A DNA stretch of 64,000 nt from Paracyclopina nana (GCA_019096065.1 JAGUCH010000006.1:3988001-4052000), one strand, 5' to 3'; shown: positions 1 to 13,871, numbered from the stretch's first letter. Numbers and translations are program-made. Notes: generated from the letters alone by a model not told the origin.

Positions 1-2158
1 AAAATGAATAAAAGATGCGGCTTCCTCACAGAAAGCTTTTTTAAAAGCCTAAAATTGTTCAAGGCCAAACGCAATTTCATTTTTAATCAACTGATGCTGA
101 TTTTTTCAGGCTTTTGTGATGATTGTACAGTATGATGAGGCTAATAGAAAGATCAAGGAGCTCTTTAGTTTATTGATTTGATCAAGCGCGCCTTTCTAGC
201 TAGCTCAACTATTTTTTGTCCCTTTTTCAAGCTGAGCTTATTTCTTCCACAAATTTGCGCGGGGACTCGTACTTTTTGCTTGCCTTAAAATTGCTAAGAG
301 GGACTTTGTCAGCTTCTGGAGTGCGACGTTTTAGGAGCATATTTGGCTATTGAGGCCTCTCTGGTATGACATAATGTTATTCAAATATAGTTTGAGATAC
401 CTCAAATACAAGAGAAAGTTGTTACGCATCCCTTAATAACTGCAGTATCTTGCTAGTAAGAATCTCCTACAGCTGACCGGGTCTTTTGCCAGGAGAGCTC
501 TCCCGATCCCTCTCTGTGTATCGTACAGGGTGATGTGGCAAACATGAAAAGAAAGATACCAATCATTGGATGCCACATGTGCTAGTTTATTTCGCAAAAT
601 CGCAATAAGGTACCGTATTTTTTTCCAACAGCTTTCAGCCTTCAGACAATGTTGGAAAAAATCATATTTTAGTGACATGCAGATTGTGTCTTTGATGTCT
701 TTTTATCATAGTTACAACACAATATGCTACTATAAGGAAAATTAAGCTTGTACTGCGTGGAAGCAGCCAGATTTTGACTATCACACGCTAAGCTTATCAC
801 GTATTTTCTTCCTTTCTGCGTAGTACATACGACGCTGTGTAGAATAATTTACCGAACTAATAACACAGGTAGGACAATTCAAAATCAAATTTCGAGAAAA
901 GCATGTAACAAATGATGGTGAAAAGATTATTCTAGCTGCGTGTTGGGCTTTCCGCGAATTTTAATTTAGGAAAAAAAATGGGAAAAAAGTTGGTCACCCT
1001 GTGAGGTGGCGGCTGCGCTCGCGTAGCAGAACGTACATGTATAAGTAGCAAAAGCAGCAGTCGAAGCGACGGCCTCTTGTTGAGCTAGCTGTTGCGCGCT
1101 TTCGACCTCCGAGGTCCCCCTGCCCTCTGCGCACTGTAAGCATACACAAACGTTGACGACGACGACGACGACTCCGGTACCGCAACGTCGCTGACGACAC
1201 CGACATACACGGCTTGTCAGTTGCAGAAAAATCCTGGCTCAAGGATCAATTTCTTAAGTAAATCACTTCCTCACGGCACGAAGAAGATACACTATTTTCA
1301 GTACGCTTACGTGCTTTTAAGGAAAACCCTTTAGAGTGGATAATTGATCGGTAAGCAAACTTTCGCCTACTTTCTACAGACATATACAGGACTTAAAAAT
1401 GCTTGGGAAGAGTTGAAGATTTATAGAAAATAATCAGGAGAATTTGTGCCGCAACAGGTGCATGCTGCTTATCACCGTCTGCGGTTGTCAGTGGGTCGAT
1501 ATAGGTGGTGACATTGATTATTCGGTCTTGCGGTCAATGCAATTTGGCAAACTTCTAAATGAATGCAGACAAAGTTCTTGTGCACACCTGGAGAACATTC
1601 CTTGCTGCCCATTTTTTGCTAATTTGAGCAGAATCAATCATGAAACGTGTGCTAGAGTAGCTCCCACGGTTTAAAATTCAGGATTTTCATTCATAATTAA
1701 TTGAGGTCCTTGCTTTTTATTATAGTGAATTAAATGTGGGAAAACTCGTTGGGTATTCCAAACATTGTTTTACCTGGATTGGCAAGCCAGGAATCCAAGC
1801 TAATGAAGCCAGAAATGCCCATATTTTATCTTTCATACTGACTGAGTCTCTTACTAAAAGAGTTCAAATTTCCAACGAATAAAGACATATCATTTGACTT
1901 CGTTAATGGAAAGGCTCTTTTTTATAATAAAGCAGTACGATCTAGTTTAATATAAGAGGAGCTCAGCTCGATTGCCACTCGAGAATGAAACTAGCTACTA
2001 ATAAACTTGTTGAAGCTCATTAAATATGATGTCTATCAACCATTTTAATTTAGGCTTACTTATAGGGACCTTCGCCGCTGGAAAAACACAGACTTGTAAT
2101 ACATTAGTGTACACCAATCCGAATGAACTTTGGCGACAGCAGAGCTGATCTGCGCTAG
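1..2158. other. No supported coding sequence; possible promoter/5' UTR region of the MYND gene
   Basis: I see no exon I can defend here. At about 1000-1250 the composition becomes richer in G+C than its surroundings and contains a short (GAC)n run at 1154-1172, which resembles a promoter or 5' UTR segment. A possible donor (gtaaat) follows at about 1256. This would fit an upstream non-coding exon of the MYND-finger gene, but that is inference. The rest is AT-rich and unremarkable. Confidence 0.3.
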
Positions 2159-2284
2159 ATTGGGGAAATTGGACCGAATTTTGTGATTTGTGATGACCTC
2201 CTCAATCCAGAGAGCAGAGTGCAATCGTTTAAACAAACTTCTTCAGCCGGACAAAATTACTTGCTGCAAAGGAGGCTTGTGCAA

Positions 2285-5200
2285 ATGTTTGTATCCAGGT
2301 TCAACCGAGAGATGACTCAGAATCAGTGTGTGGTGCAAATCGGGCATGACAGGATCGAGAAAATCCTCACTGTGTCAGAGTGCAACTCCTTGAAAGAGGG
2401 ATGGCCCATTAATTTAAAACAGTTGGAAAGTAGCACAACAAAAATGGAGGACGACTACTCAGCTGACCAAAGAAGACTACCGAAAAAAAGGCTGCTCAGG
2501 TTTCACCAAGATGAGCTGGATTTTAACATAGACCAAGGTAAGATGCATTTTTATCTTTTGTTCTATATCATGCATGCAAAGTGACTAAAAAAGTAAGAGC
2601 TACAAAAAGTCAAAGCTAGGCTAAAAAAACTACTAAAAACTGGATTTAATAATGCTATTTTCATCGTCCCTGATCTCTATTGAATTGGTTTGTGCTACTA
2701 TGCAGATCTTTGAAAAGACTGAGGCTTCGGTTTTCCAATTGTTTGCTCCAATTAATGCGGATTATAAGAAAAATTCGAAAAGCAATAGTATTCAATTTTA
2801 TTACCTAAACGACATTAAAGATAAAATACGACCATAATCGTTTCGGTTTTTCATTAGATCTGTTCAATTTTATATTTCTCATTCCCAACTATTCTTTCTA
2901 AAAAGTATTGATGCTGCTTTAATTAAGAATACTTAGCATCCCTGCAAATTATACCATCTAAAGCTTCTCTTATGCAAGATCTCCATTAAGAGGAAAGATC
3001 TAATTAGGCGCTCAATAAGCCCTAAAAATGTTCATGCTTTAACTGAATAAAAACCTGTTTTCCCCCTTTTTTCATGGATGAAATAAGTTGAAAAGCACTG
3101 AAGAAGATATTTTGACCCTTATTCTTATCAATGAGATATGTTTCTCCGAATGGAGATGAGGTTCATGACATTCCCAAAAACAAGAAAACCCGTTTAGCGA
3201 GCTCACAAATTATTTTGGCATGGAAAAAACCGGCTTAGTATCAGATCTGTATCTAGAAATGTGTCGCTTTTCCACAGCTGCATGAGCTGGTCGCTCGAAA
3301 CCGCAAAATTAGTTTTTAAATTAGTACATCTTGAAATAAAGCCTCAGCAATTGATTTGATGGCAAAAATCGTCTTTACAATCCATATTAATTGCGAGAGC
3401 TTTCACCAGTCTCGTAATGATATAGAAGAAAAAATTTGTTTTCAATGCCTCCATAAGCTTCAAAAGATACAACTAAAAGCTATGAGTTATGGAGGGGCTT
3501 GGCAATGTTTTCACTAGCCAGATTGTAAACTCAAAAATTGTGCATATTTTGATGATTGCCTTGATAGTCCAGGTAGGCACAACAACCTATCTGTTAAAAA
3601 TGGAGGGGTTTGAGAGGAATATTGTAAGGAAATTAACTCGCCCGCATCCTTAAATAAAAGCTTTCAAAGGCATTAGAAACTAAGCTCATTTCCCATGTAG
3701 CAACATTAAGCAGAAAACAAGCTAAAAAGTGTCTATATGAACAAGTGTTTTCATAAAGAACTACTTTCTATCATGTTAAATGAAGCTTAAGTAGCATAGA
3801 GAGTGGCGGATAAAAGCATTCACACGTGCGATAATTGATATAAATTTCAACGTGCGTAATGCATTCAAAGGGGAAAAAGCTTTCACCGCATTGTCATGTT
3901 GAGTAACAGGCTACAACAAAAGGGCTCAAGTGTTTCTCATGCGAAACAAGGGGAAAAACACTCATAGACACAGATGCTTTCCCTCTTATCTGATTTCAAC
4001 CATTTGTGGTCAATATAAAGTCTATGATATAGGCATGCTATAAGTGTGTTCAAAGTATTCGCTGAAACACTTGTTTGCCACAACATTAAAATTTCAATGA
4101 AAGGAATGCCACCTGGACTGAAAAAAGCTCCTAATCCTCATCCCTTTTAGCTGTAAGGACATTTTCAACAATCATTATCGCACTCAGAATTGAAAAATAA
4201 TAAAATGCTGCTCTTGCCTGTGCTTTCAAGAAAGAAAACTAAAAGAAGCGGAAAATTCCCAATTAGGCTTAGCGCAACATCCAGCCGTAAACAATGTGTC
4301 ACGCAACTTATTTGTTTACATTTTCTTTCTCTAGATCCGGGCAACAACTTTACCAGTTCTGACAGCAGCAGCAGCAGCTCGAAAGCAGACGCAGCAGTTG
4401 CTCCTACATCCACTTCGAAAAATAGTGTAAATTCGCACATTTCGAGCAGCAGCAATAGCGGCGGCGGAGGTGGCAATAATCATAATGCCGGCAGCAACAA
4501 CAGTTGCAATCCCTCAACTATGGCTAGCATTGCTGTTGTTCGGCCGACCATCACCTCTCACAATCAAAGGGAGTTGAGAAAAAATCCCAGGGACGAGGAC
4601 GAAGATCTAACGGATGAGAAAGCTGTTGCTGAGGCAACTTCTTCTCCCTCGTTTGATGAAGAGCTTCGCAAACCTGGTATGTATACTGTCATGGCAACCG
4701 AGCGTATACTTTTATGTTGTAACTGCCTTATATTATACGTGGTTGTTCAGAGTTGCTCGTGAGTCCTCAGCCTGCCTTATTAGCAGGCAACAGAGGCTCA
4801 TTTCTAATTTCAAGATACAGCCTCAATTGGAGTGACGTAATTGGTTTCGAAAGCCAAATTACTTCCAAGGTAAATAACGGCAATTTAATTTTTGACCCTG
4901 TGTATAGCGCATATGGCTGAAGCTCTGAGCTTTATGCTTATATAATGATTAAGTGGCTAATGTAAACGTATGGCATTTTATCCTAGAAAAAGTGAAAGCA
5001 GGCGATATACTTTAACTAATCTTCTGTTCCGTATAATCTTGCTAATTAGACACGGCAACAAATTGACCGCTGTAAGCGAACACTCTATGCGATGCTTTGG
5101 AAAGCAAGCCCCCACCGCTGCGACATATCTACTTAAAAGAGAATAGAATCATTACTTTATTCAACCGGTTTAAAGAAACAAAAACTTATTTTGGTTAGAT

Positions 5201-8200
5201 TAGTAATGATTTTTTTGTTTTACTTGTGCGTGTTTTGCTAGATCACTGCTATAAATTATTTCGCAAATATAGAATATACTGATGTAGGAATTTACATTGA
5301 TATCAATCGTAGTAAGGACTCGTAATTTACCGCATTCGTAATATGTATAAAACGCTATTAGTGGAGAATCGTAGAATAATCAGGCCAATCATAGGCCCTT
5401 GCAGAGGAAGTAAGCCTCATTACGCAAGGTCAGGCATCTATAAAGGAGTTATATGACAGAATGTAACTCTTACTGCTAAAAGAGTGTCTCGGATTGCATT
5501 CTTAGACTAGTTGTTATATTACGTAATCCACGCGCTGTTCTCTATCTAGGGCGATCGTGCGGGTAAACATCCAGATAGAGGAATCAGCTTTTAGTTGCAT
5601 AAGATGTTGAGTTTGAAGATATAGCGTATGATATTCTCTGCTTATTACTCACGCGGCCATCATCATGCATTATCAATCTGGCCTTTTGAACCTCTCTTTA
5701 TCAATGTTCGAGCAAAAGGCCACACAATTCTTGTTTGCTTTTAGATAAGAAACACTCATTGCCTAGCCAAGCACAGTGAATGGATAATTTGCTCTTTTCA
5801 GATTCTTCCAATTTGAGGAAGGATTCCAGTTCTCCTGAAATCACCAGTAGCCAACACAAGCTACCATTAACCGTGGGGAAAATGCCCAACGGGTTTTTGC
5901 AGAGGAAAAAATCCACCGAGTCTGATTTCAGCCCCAAATCGGACAGTACCCCGATAATTGACAAAGTGGTGATCCATAAGAAGCGAAGAAGGCTGTCTGA
6001 CAGTGAGGCATTGAAAAGCTCTGATCAAGTCCACATAAGCAGCATTTCGGAGGCCAAAATTACCGTGTTGTCAGCAGCGACGAATACAGCCAAAAAGATC
6101 GACAACAACAACGAACTAGCTTCTCAGGAAGAAATACACTCTAACAACAATAGCCCACATTCGTCCAATTCATCTCCTAAAAGCTCCAAGAGACGAAAAC
6201 GTGAGTAATAGTATTGAACCACTTTCCTGGCTTTTGCGCCCATTATTACGACTTCCCAATTAGACCCCTATTGAACATAATAATCGCAAGAAAAGCCCAG
6301 CTCACATTTTCCTTTTATCGAATGAGGAGGACAATAGGCTTAGAATTGGGGAGGTTATTTGCCATTTCACTACTTACTTAGTGCTGCTTGCCTAGCCAGC
6401 CCTTAATGATATGTATTCAGTGAAAGCATTTTTGAAATGTGAATTCTTCCTACTACTACAAAGGAAAGTTCTCCTGTATTTGCTTAAAAACGTTACCTTT
6501 GAAATGAAAGTTTTCCTTAGTTATGCTACTTTAATCTTATTTGCCAATAAGGCGTTTAGCTTTGAAAAAGTCGTTTTCCAATTAGTGTTTCTTTCTGTCG
6601 ACGGCATTTGCTTGTCAACCTAGAGTGAACTGCATTTGGGGTCATTTCTTTTATAATTGATAGGAATGTCCTGAGCAGAAGCACTTGTCGCATTGACTTC
6701 CGCTTAATTAATCATTTTTTGCTTCAATTTTTAGGTGAGCCTGACGAAATCATTAACCATCGTGAAGCAGTTGGCACAGTTACCAGGATTTGCCAGGAGC
6801 TGCCACGATGTAATTGGTTGGAGGAGAAAATTCTCAAAGGATCGAATGCAGCTTCAAATATTGCTTCGAGCGATAAAATTGTCGACCAAATAATTGAGTA
6901 AGCTCATTACGACAGTAATTGATTCCTTTGATAGCAATCAAATAGGGCACGTTACTTTTGTGCACTTTGCAAAGTACTAGTAAAATATGGCACTATTCAG
7001 AAATGATTTGTATAGTTTGAATCGATATGTTGAGTCATGCTTCGGTCGATTACGATCAATGAAAAATGGTCTGAAAGTTTGGAACTTTTGGTTCTTGGGC
7101 ATTTTCAGCCCAACCCATAATTGAGGACATGGTTGTCCAAATAAATGCAAGACCAAACAGTAAAGTATCGATTATCCGGCTTTCTCTCTTCGTGATCTTA
7201 TTTCATGGCTAAAACATTGAGCATTAATGTGTTGGTCTGTATCGGATACATCATAATATTCTACAATTTTATTTTGACAGAAAATTGCCGACTTCCACTG
7301 GATCTAGTTGGCTGAGCAGCTCACCTGTGAGCTCTAGCGGTATGAGACCACTGCAACAACATGCATATTCTTCACAGCAACAATCTGGAGCAATCATTCT
7401 TCCCATAAAAAAGCCACAGGTGTCACCAATCTTTCTTGATTCTGAGCCCAAAGAAGCTGAAGGACAATTGCCAGAACTGATTGCAGATCAACAGAAAATC
7501 ATCAAAAAATCTGGTACTACAAAGTTATCCATAAAGTAGAAGCAACTTTTGCTGCTACTTTGCTATTGCAAGGCATTGATTGAAAATGGCAGGAAGCAAA
7601 TTGGCTCTTTTCATGCAGTGCTACACATGTGGAAAAGTGTGCTACGTAACTAGTGAAAAGAAAATCTGAATAATTCTGACTCATACACATATGTTATAGT
7701 GGTATATTAGGACACGTATATACGTATGAATTATTTTTTTTTCAGCTCATTCATCATTGACCCCGACTTCCTTTTCCAAAGATGAGCGCTATTCTGACGA
7801 GCATCACTCAATAAAAAGCTTGAACCAGAGTCCACACAAAGACTACAGGTCAGGTAGCCTCAAGGATAGTTTCCCCCATATGGATCATCTCGGCATGAAT
7901 GGCACAAACTCAGGTATAAAACAGCCTTACGATTTTAGGATGTCGTCAAGGCAGGAATTTCTCATATTACGTACAGCGCTGGCTTTTCAAGGCTTTAATT
8001 GAATTTTTCCCAACTCAGGTATGCTGCTAAACTATGCTGGCCTGGGAAGCCTTGATCAAAGTTGCAAGTATGAATACATGAGCAAAAACTTGTCCATGAG
8101 ACTCAACCAAATGTCTACTTCTCCCCTGGGAATCAATTCTGCGACGTCAGTGAGTGCAAACGAGACAATGCTACGACATGACCTATTTGAAATCGATCGG

Positions 8201-9812
8201 AAACGAAAATTCCTCTTGGCTGAGGTTGAGACGATTCAAAAGAGAAAATACGAAGAATTGGATACGCTCAAGAGAATCGAGGCGAGGAAAGATGCCATGC
8301 TCAAGGAATTGGCCTCCACTCAGGAAGCCATTGAGAAGCAACGATTGTTCATGAAGCAGCTGGAAAAAGAAATTGTCGTGAAATCAAGGTAGGTCTTCTT
8401 TTCCATAAACCTGTAATGCCACAAGATTACATACAGAGGTTTGTCAGCTTCCTTACTTTGCCACGAGAGCAGCTCACCAACGGAAACATTTCAGCAAGCA
8501 TGTCATGAGTGAACTTCTTAACTAAATTCATGACTTTGTTATTTTAGGCTCCATCAGCAACCACAAACTGCACATCATCATCACTCTCAGCTACAGCAGC
8601 AGCAACAACAACAACAACAACAACAACAACAGCAGCAGCAACAACAACATCAGCATCAAACTCACACTCCACCCGGGTTTAGGCACCATTCGGGATACCC
8701 TCCACACTACGCAGCGCCCTCAGGACGGACAAGCTCAGGGTATCCTGGGTACCCTGATTTCGGGCCTGGAAGTCGATCTCATTCACTTATGGAAGCCGGA
8801 GGTGCTACAATGGCTTCAAGGCCGTCTTCTCAAAGTTTGAGCCAAATTCAGCCTCAAGTAAGGAGCTCTGATGCTTCCTAATTTGTTTTCACAGGATTTA
8901 ATTTGAGCCTCATCTAGGGATTTGGGCAGCATTTGTACAGCCAGCAAAGATCACTGGATCAACAGGGGGGTTTCGTCAAACATCCTGGGGCAACAGGGTC
9001 GTCGCCCTATGCTAGTCATCATGTCCCTCCAGCTTCACGACAGCCTCAGCAATTCTCAGCTCAGATAACTAGGTATAGTACATGGTTGTTTTAGAAAGCC
9101 TGAATTGTAGCATGTAGGTAAAATGTATTCAATTTAGGCAACCCAATATGGGGTGGATGCAGCCCGAGTATGGAGGCCAGCAACAAAGGAGGCCGTCAAC
9201 CTCAACTACGCCTGTGATTAACAGTAGAAATGAAACTCCTCCATGGAGCACCAATCCTACCTCGAGTATCAACTTGAATGGATCCTCGGCGGCGGCGTCA
9301 GCGCCATCTAGTAGAATCATGGAGGCAGCAGCACAAAACAGCAAAAGCAGCCTACCCGCGGACATATCTTGCAAGAATTGCAACAAAGACGCCAATTTTA
9401 TGTGTTCAGCCTGCAAAAGTGTCCATTACTGCAGCCTCGATTGCCAGGTAACCAATCTCTCAATTTCTTCCCTTAAAGGTGATATTCAAATGATTTGTGG
9501 CTACTTCGGCAGTAACATGACCTTCAAATGTTAGAGTTGAAAGGTTTCGGCTATTAGGTGGCAACCTTTACAAAAAAAAGTTAATTTAGCAGCATACATA
9601 CTCTTTGTATTCGTAGCTCGCCTACGCACGTACATAGAAGCATGTAAGCTGGTGGATGTTATGAGCTTGCAAATAATTTTTGTCTTTTATTACTCATTGG
9701 TCTATGATTTCACTTCTAAAATCCGATTGTTGTTCACTTTCAGAAAATGCATTGGCTTGAGCATTCTAAAAACTGCATTTCTAAGCCCCAACTACCAAAG
9801 ACGACTCAGTGA
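2285..9812 (+). CDS. MYND zinc-finger, coiled-coil, polyglutamine nuclear protein (11 exons); family not recognised
   Basis: Spliced model: 2285-2537, 4335-4676, 5802-6200, 6735-6897, 7281-7513, 7746-7913, 8019-8388, 8548-8857, 8918-9072, 9138-9447 and 9744-9812 (stop TGA). All phases agree and the total is 924 codons. Visible parts in order: a basic, possibly helical N-terminus; Ser/Gly/Asn-rich stretches (exon 2); Lys/Arg clusters in exon 3 (KKRRR, and SSKRRKR at its end) that look like nuclear localisation signals; a conserved-looking module in exon 4; a charged coiled coil at about residues 568-642; a Gln tract at about 658-680; and a full MYND finger split by the last intron with C876, C879, C887, C890, C896, C900, H908 and C912. 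MYND fingers usually bind proline-rich co-repressor peptides, so a nuclear transcriptional role is likely (inference). No SAND domain (DEAF1) or PHD/bromo/PWWP block (ZMYND8/11) is seen. The first exon is open back to a TAG at 2156, so the true start is uncertain; 2285 is the first in-frame ATG after it. Confidence 0.8.
8592..8650 (+). repeat. CAG/CAA microsatellite encoding polyglutamine
   Basis: A run of mixed CAG and CAA codons in frame within exon 8 of the MYND gene encodes an almost pure glutamine tract flanked by His/Gln-rich sequence. The CAA/CAG mixture reduces slippage compared with a pure CAG run. Length variation between individuals is likely (inference). Confidence 0.9.
9368..9779 (+). 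other. MYND finger interrupted by an intron (9448-9743)
   Basis: The finger begins in exon 10 (CKNC at about 9371) and its first six cysteines end at the exon 10 donor. Exon 11 begins KMHWLEHSKNC and supplies the last His and Cys. The intron is phase 0. An apparent long reading frame over the exon boundary is read-through into the intron and should not be used as the C-terminus. Confidence 0.8.
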
Positions 9813-9996
9813 ATTTTGGAGAGCGATGAAAAAGAAACCAGATGTGATCTTCGAATTCAACGCTGTTATTATTAATACTGCTTGTGTCCCACCGCCCAGT
9901 TATTACTACATTTTTATTGGTACATCTTTTATTCACCGATTTAAAATCGGGTCCTGCTTACTCTAGTCAGTCAGTTTTGGCTTGGTGGACCTGCAC

Positions 9997-10002
9997 AATA
10001 AA
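9997..10002 (+). terminator. Candidate polyadenylation signal AATAAA for the MYND gene
   Basis: An AATAAA lies about 185 bp after the stop codon at 9812 and is the first consensus signal downstream on the plus strand. Confidence 0.5.
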
Positions 10003-13000
10003 ATTCATATGGTAAGATACACTTTTGGTCAAAATGAATATTCAAAGTTTTCCACTGAAAAGCTGGAATGTATTTAACAATGACTAAGAGCCATTGCTGC
10101 TCATTACACACAATTAAGTACAATTTTGTGGCCACGTCAAACCTTTGATGAGGAAATAAGAAGCCCCACTCTAATCATTGTTGCCATAAATGCATATACT
10201 ATTGATGTTTTTACGTACTTTTTTAAGACTGAGTAGAGTGCAGAATACAATTCTTTTGTTTGTGTTTTTCTTTTGATAAAAAGAGTAAATATACGAGTTT
10301 GTCAGTCATGAATGCTTGGACTCGTAGATTACACACATTAAAAATACTTACAACAATTATGCATTAAGCTGTCGATAAATTCGCGAGTAACATAATGCCT
10401 CCCTCTCCATTTGCTGTCAAAGTACAGAAGGAAAATATTGCACCAGCAGTAGTAGCTTAATGAATCATTTTCGATGTTGACAGGAAGTATCAAATGGCAA
10501 AAGTTATTATTAATGGCCATAGATCTCAAATTAGCAAATATTAAAAATAAAATATTCATATGTTGTCCAAAAATGACATGGAGAATCCGTTTTAATTTGA
10601 GAAAGCTGTGCAAAAATTGATAGCAGGTAATAAGGTAAAAAGGCCCATCATTTACGCAAATTACCCACTAATTGATTTACTATTTGCGTGCATGAGTTGC
10701 GATAAATTTGAAATTAATTTTGCGTAAGTTTTAGCGCCAAGTTCGCGAAACCTCTCCTCATTTCATCCTTTATTAATTGCCTAGAAAACTCACAAAGTAT
10801 CCACCATCAGTACGCGACTAAAAAAATGTGTAAATGAGAAATGCAATGCGAAATTTTGATTGTGTAGCTTTAGTGGTTGCGTCCCCAGTGAAGTTCTTGA
10901 ATGAGATTTCATAATAAGATGAGTCAAAATACAGGTTCATCGACTAAACAGCTTTTTGTTCAAGCTATTTCAAGCTACTTTTGGTTTACGTTAGGATTTC
11001 GCTCTTAAACTTTCTCCGTGGCAAAGCATCATTCAGAAGGGAATAAAAAGCATGGCGTTCAACGACGATAGTAGGCAAATTTGGCAAATCACGCCGAACA
11101 CACAATTTATTTTCTCTTAAAAGAGAACCGCTGCCTTCAAGTGATTCCTTCCATCAATTCCCTGTCCAACTTCAACTTTCTGTACTGATTACTGAGTGAC
11201 TAAGGACAAATAGCAATCTGCGCGCGCGCGCGAGCACTGTGGGGCTTTGGGCGCAGCAAAAATCTCCCTACATTAAAATGCGCAGTCTCCTCGGCCTTTT
11301 CAATGAAGGCCGTTTCATTAAATGACTTTTGGCTTAAATGAGGGCTTTGCATGCATGATGTTCCCAATGTGCGCCCTCGCGATGGAACCAGGGATCACTA
11401 TATGGTTACTAGCCAGCAAGCTCTCTTCAGCGAAGAATCGTCAATTTTTTCATCCATTCCTTCCACGCTTCTTTTAGTCTACCACCAAAGTGGCGAGAAA
11501 AATGAAGTGGTGAAAATCATCACAACCATCAAATTACGCGAATTCTGCGAGAGTGCGAGTCGGTGAATATGCTGAGCTCTGCACACGAAACTCGGTCTGC
11601 TATTGAGTTTCTCATCATACTCGTAAATAAAGAGTGAAGCTGAAAACCGATCCTGATTTTGGAAAAATTGACGGTAAGAACAATATTATTTTCTTATAAG
11701 GGCTCCGGATTGTCGCGACCGTCCATAATCACATGGTAGCACTGCACCTGTCATCGTCTTCGCGTTATAACTACTTTCCTTGATCGTGGCCACTATTCGC
11801 CTCAACGTATTTTGCCGAAACAATTTTTTTATGCAGCTCGCGTTTGAGAAGCCGGATTTTACCCAGATTCGTCCTTGAACCCTCCTGACATTGATCATCG
11901 CCCACCGCACGTTGAGTGACCCAAAACTTTTTTTACGGTCATTAATTGGTTGGCATTCATGTTAGCCTTCATTTTTTCACCCAACTCTAGCATTGACGGT
12001 CATTACCTCATAAAGTGCACTTATGTTTCACTCGCGCCTCGTAATAATATTTGGCTAATTTCCTCCTTCAATCATAATTGGCGGCATTGCGTTGATAAAA
12101 ATACCATAGCCTTAAAAAGGGCTAGGTTTCCTTAGCTTACTAGTTGGGCAGAGATAATCTTTTGGAAACTGAATAGAGGTTTTCAGTAAACGGGTTTTAT
12201 GAAATGGTCAGGGTCAGGGATGTCGAGATTTACAGGGTGAAGCTATGCTCACGCATATCCCCCTCCCACAAGGCTGTTTTTCGAGCTTTGCGCTAGAGGA
12301 AGTAGACGTAGATGGACAATGCGCGGATATAGTGTATCATTTGCCCTTACGTAACTACAGCCAGAGAACCACCCCGTAGGCATGTTAGTTATGACCGCGT
12401 GTCGGCCTGAAGAAAACTGTGCCTTTAGCCTGGCCTGACCTTGGATCATTGAGTCTGCTTCCTGTGTCCAGGGACCCCTAAAACGCCTCGAGCTTCAACT
12501 CCTGAAATATCCGAGCTGTGAGGAGGAACTACTCTGAAAAACGAGTTCCTTCGGCCACCAAAATGCAGCCAAATTTACAGGGATATCATCGTGTATAGAT
12601 AGATGCAAGGAAAGTGAAAACCGATCGTACGTACGGGTGGTAATGACCTCGAAAATTGAATATTTTTGCAACTACAGCTGGTATCGTCATATCAACATAT
12701 GCGGTTGCGTAACACGCTGTATGGCGATTTCTTTCCCAAATTAGAAACGTGCTTCAAATCGTTTCCTTTAGTAAGAAAAGATATATAGCATTTGTTTTGT
12801 ACCATGCCATAAGGGGAAGACTTTTTCCTTCTCGTGTCACCTTTCACGCATTTCTTAAGACCATTCATTCTACCCTGGTTAACCGAAGAGGTTTCAAAAT
12901 GAAGCACCTGCATCTTTTTTATAATGGTTCCGCAAATCTTTGTGATGGCTATCTGGTAGGTGTTTTTTTGCGTGCTAAAGAAAAACTTGACGGATCGTCG

Positions 13001-13870
13001 TATTATTACACGGAATGCGTACATGAATATTTCCAAGTTTTTCATGGTGTGATGAGTTATTCTCCTCTTGCCTGAGTTTGCCATTGAACTTGAAATTCCA
13101 TCCCCACAAATTCTCGACACATGGAGCTGTTCTCACCGCATTTACAAGTATCGCTGCGGATTGCGTAACGCGACGATGGTCGAAATTGTGCATTGCCAAA
13201 GACCTCTCGTTTCTTCTCCGTTTCATACTAAAATTCTTCATTGCGTCAATGACTTTAATCCAGTGGTGCTAGTTAGTCCACTTCACGTGGTAATAAACCA
13301 TGAAAAATCATATAATTGTATACGAGATTGTTACGCTGCTACTGCGTCCTAATGGCTCATTTCATCTAAAGCAAACAGTACTGTAAAATTAGCACCTGGC
13401 TCGCACGAAAGTGCCACTTTAATCCTGATGATGAGGCAAATTTTCCTAGATGGACTTGTTGGTTTTAGTCTTGAATGACACCAATTTCTTATTTCACCTC
13501 AAAGTGGCTCCTGCAGAAATTAGATCCTTGAGCTATGAAAAAAACGATACAAGGACTTTTTGCGGCCGTCAGCCAACTTAATTTTGAATTTTGGTCAGAT
13601 CTCCTTACGAGAGTTTTTTAACCTGACGAGTAGATCGACTGCCATAAAAATTTGCTTCCGTTAATATCAAGCACTTCCTCAAATACCACATGAAATGTGC
13701 GAATTGTTATTACTGCTAATTAAAAAAATTGATACGAGTTGAGAGAAGCCGTTGTAACCAAGTTTCAGATATCAGCTTTGTATAGAGTTCCCAGAAATAT
13801 GCATTTTACATGGCAGTTGGACGACATTTACAAGTCAACCATCAATTAATCGGTTTTTTTTGTATTCCAG
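10003..13870. other. Intergenic region, no gene recognised
   Basis: Between the MYND gene and the GMC gene. A short alternating (CG)n run occurs at about 11220-11232. From about 11690 to 13360, overlapping open frames occur on both strands (for example 12692-13120 minus, 12749-13075 and 13068-13352 plus), but none resembles a known family to me. A 3' splice site at 13870 directly before the GMC start implies that the GMC gene has an upstream non-coding exon somewhere in this region. Confidence 0.4.
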
Positions 13871-13871
13871 G

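Noticed and set aside
2048-2140. Upstream coding exon of the MYND gene starting with gcttactta...
   Set aside because: One frame stays open for about 30 codons, but it ends in a TGA with no donor before it and cannot be joined to the exon at 2159.
2285-9812. DEAF1 orthologue
   Set aside because: The C-terminal MYND finger is similar, but no SAND domain (KDWK-type motif) appears in any exon.
11220-11232. (CG)n run as a CpG-island promoter
   Set aside because: Only a short alternating run in AT-rich DNA; similar runs at 37345 and 43254 lie in unrelated places.
12692-13120. 142-codon minus-strand gene
   Set aside because: No recognisable domain, overlapped by equally long frames on the other strand, and no splice or promoter support.
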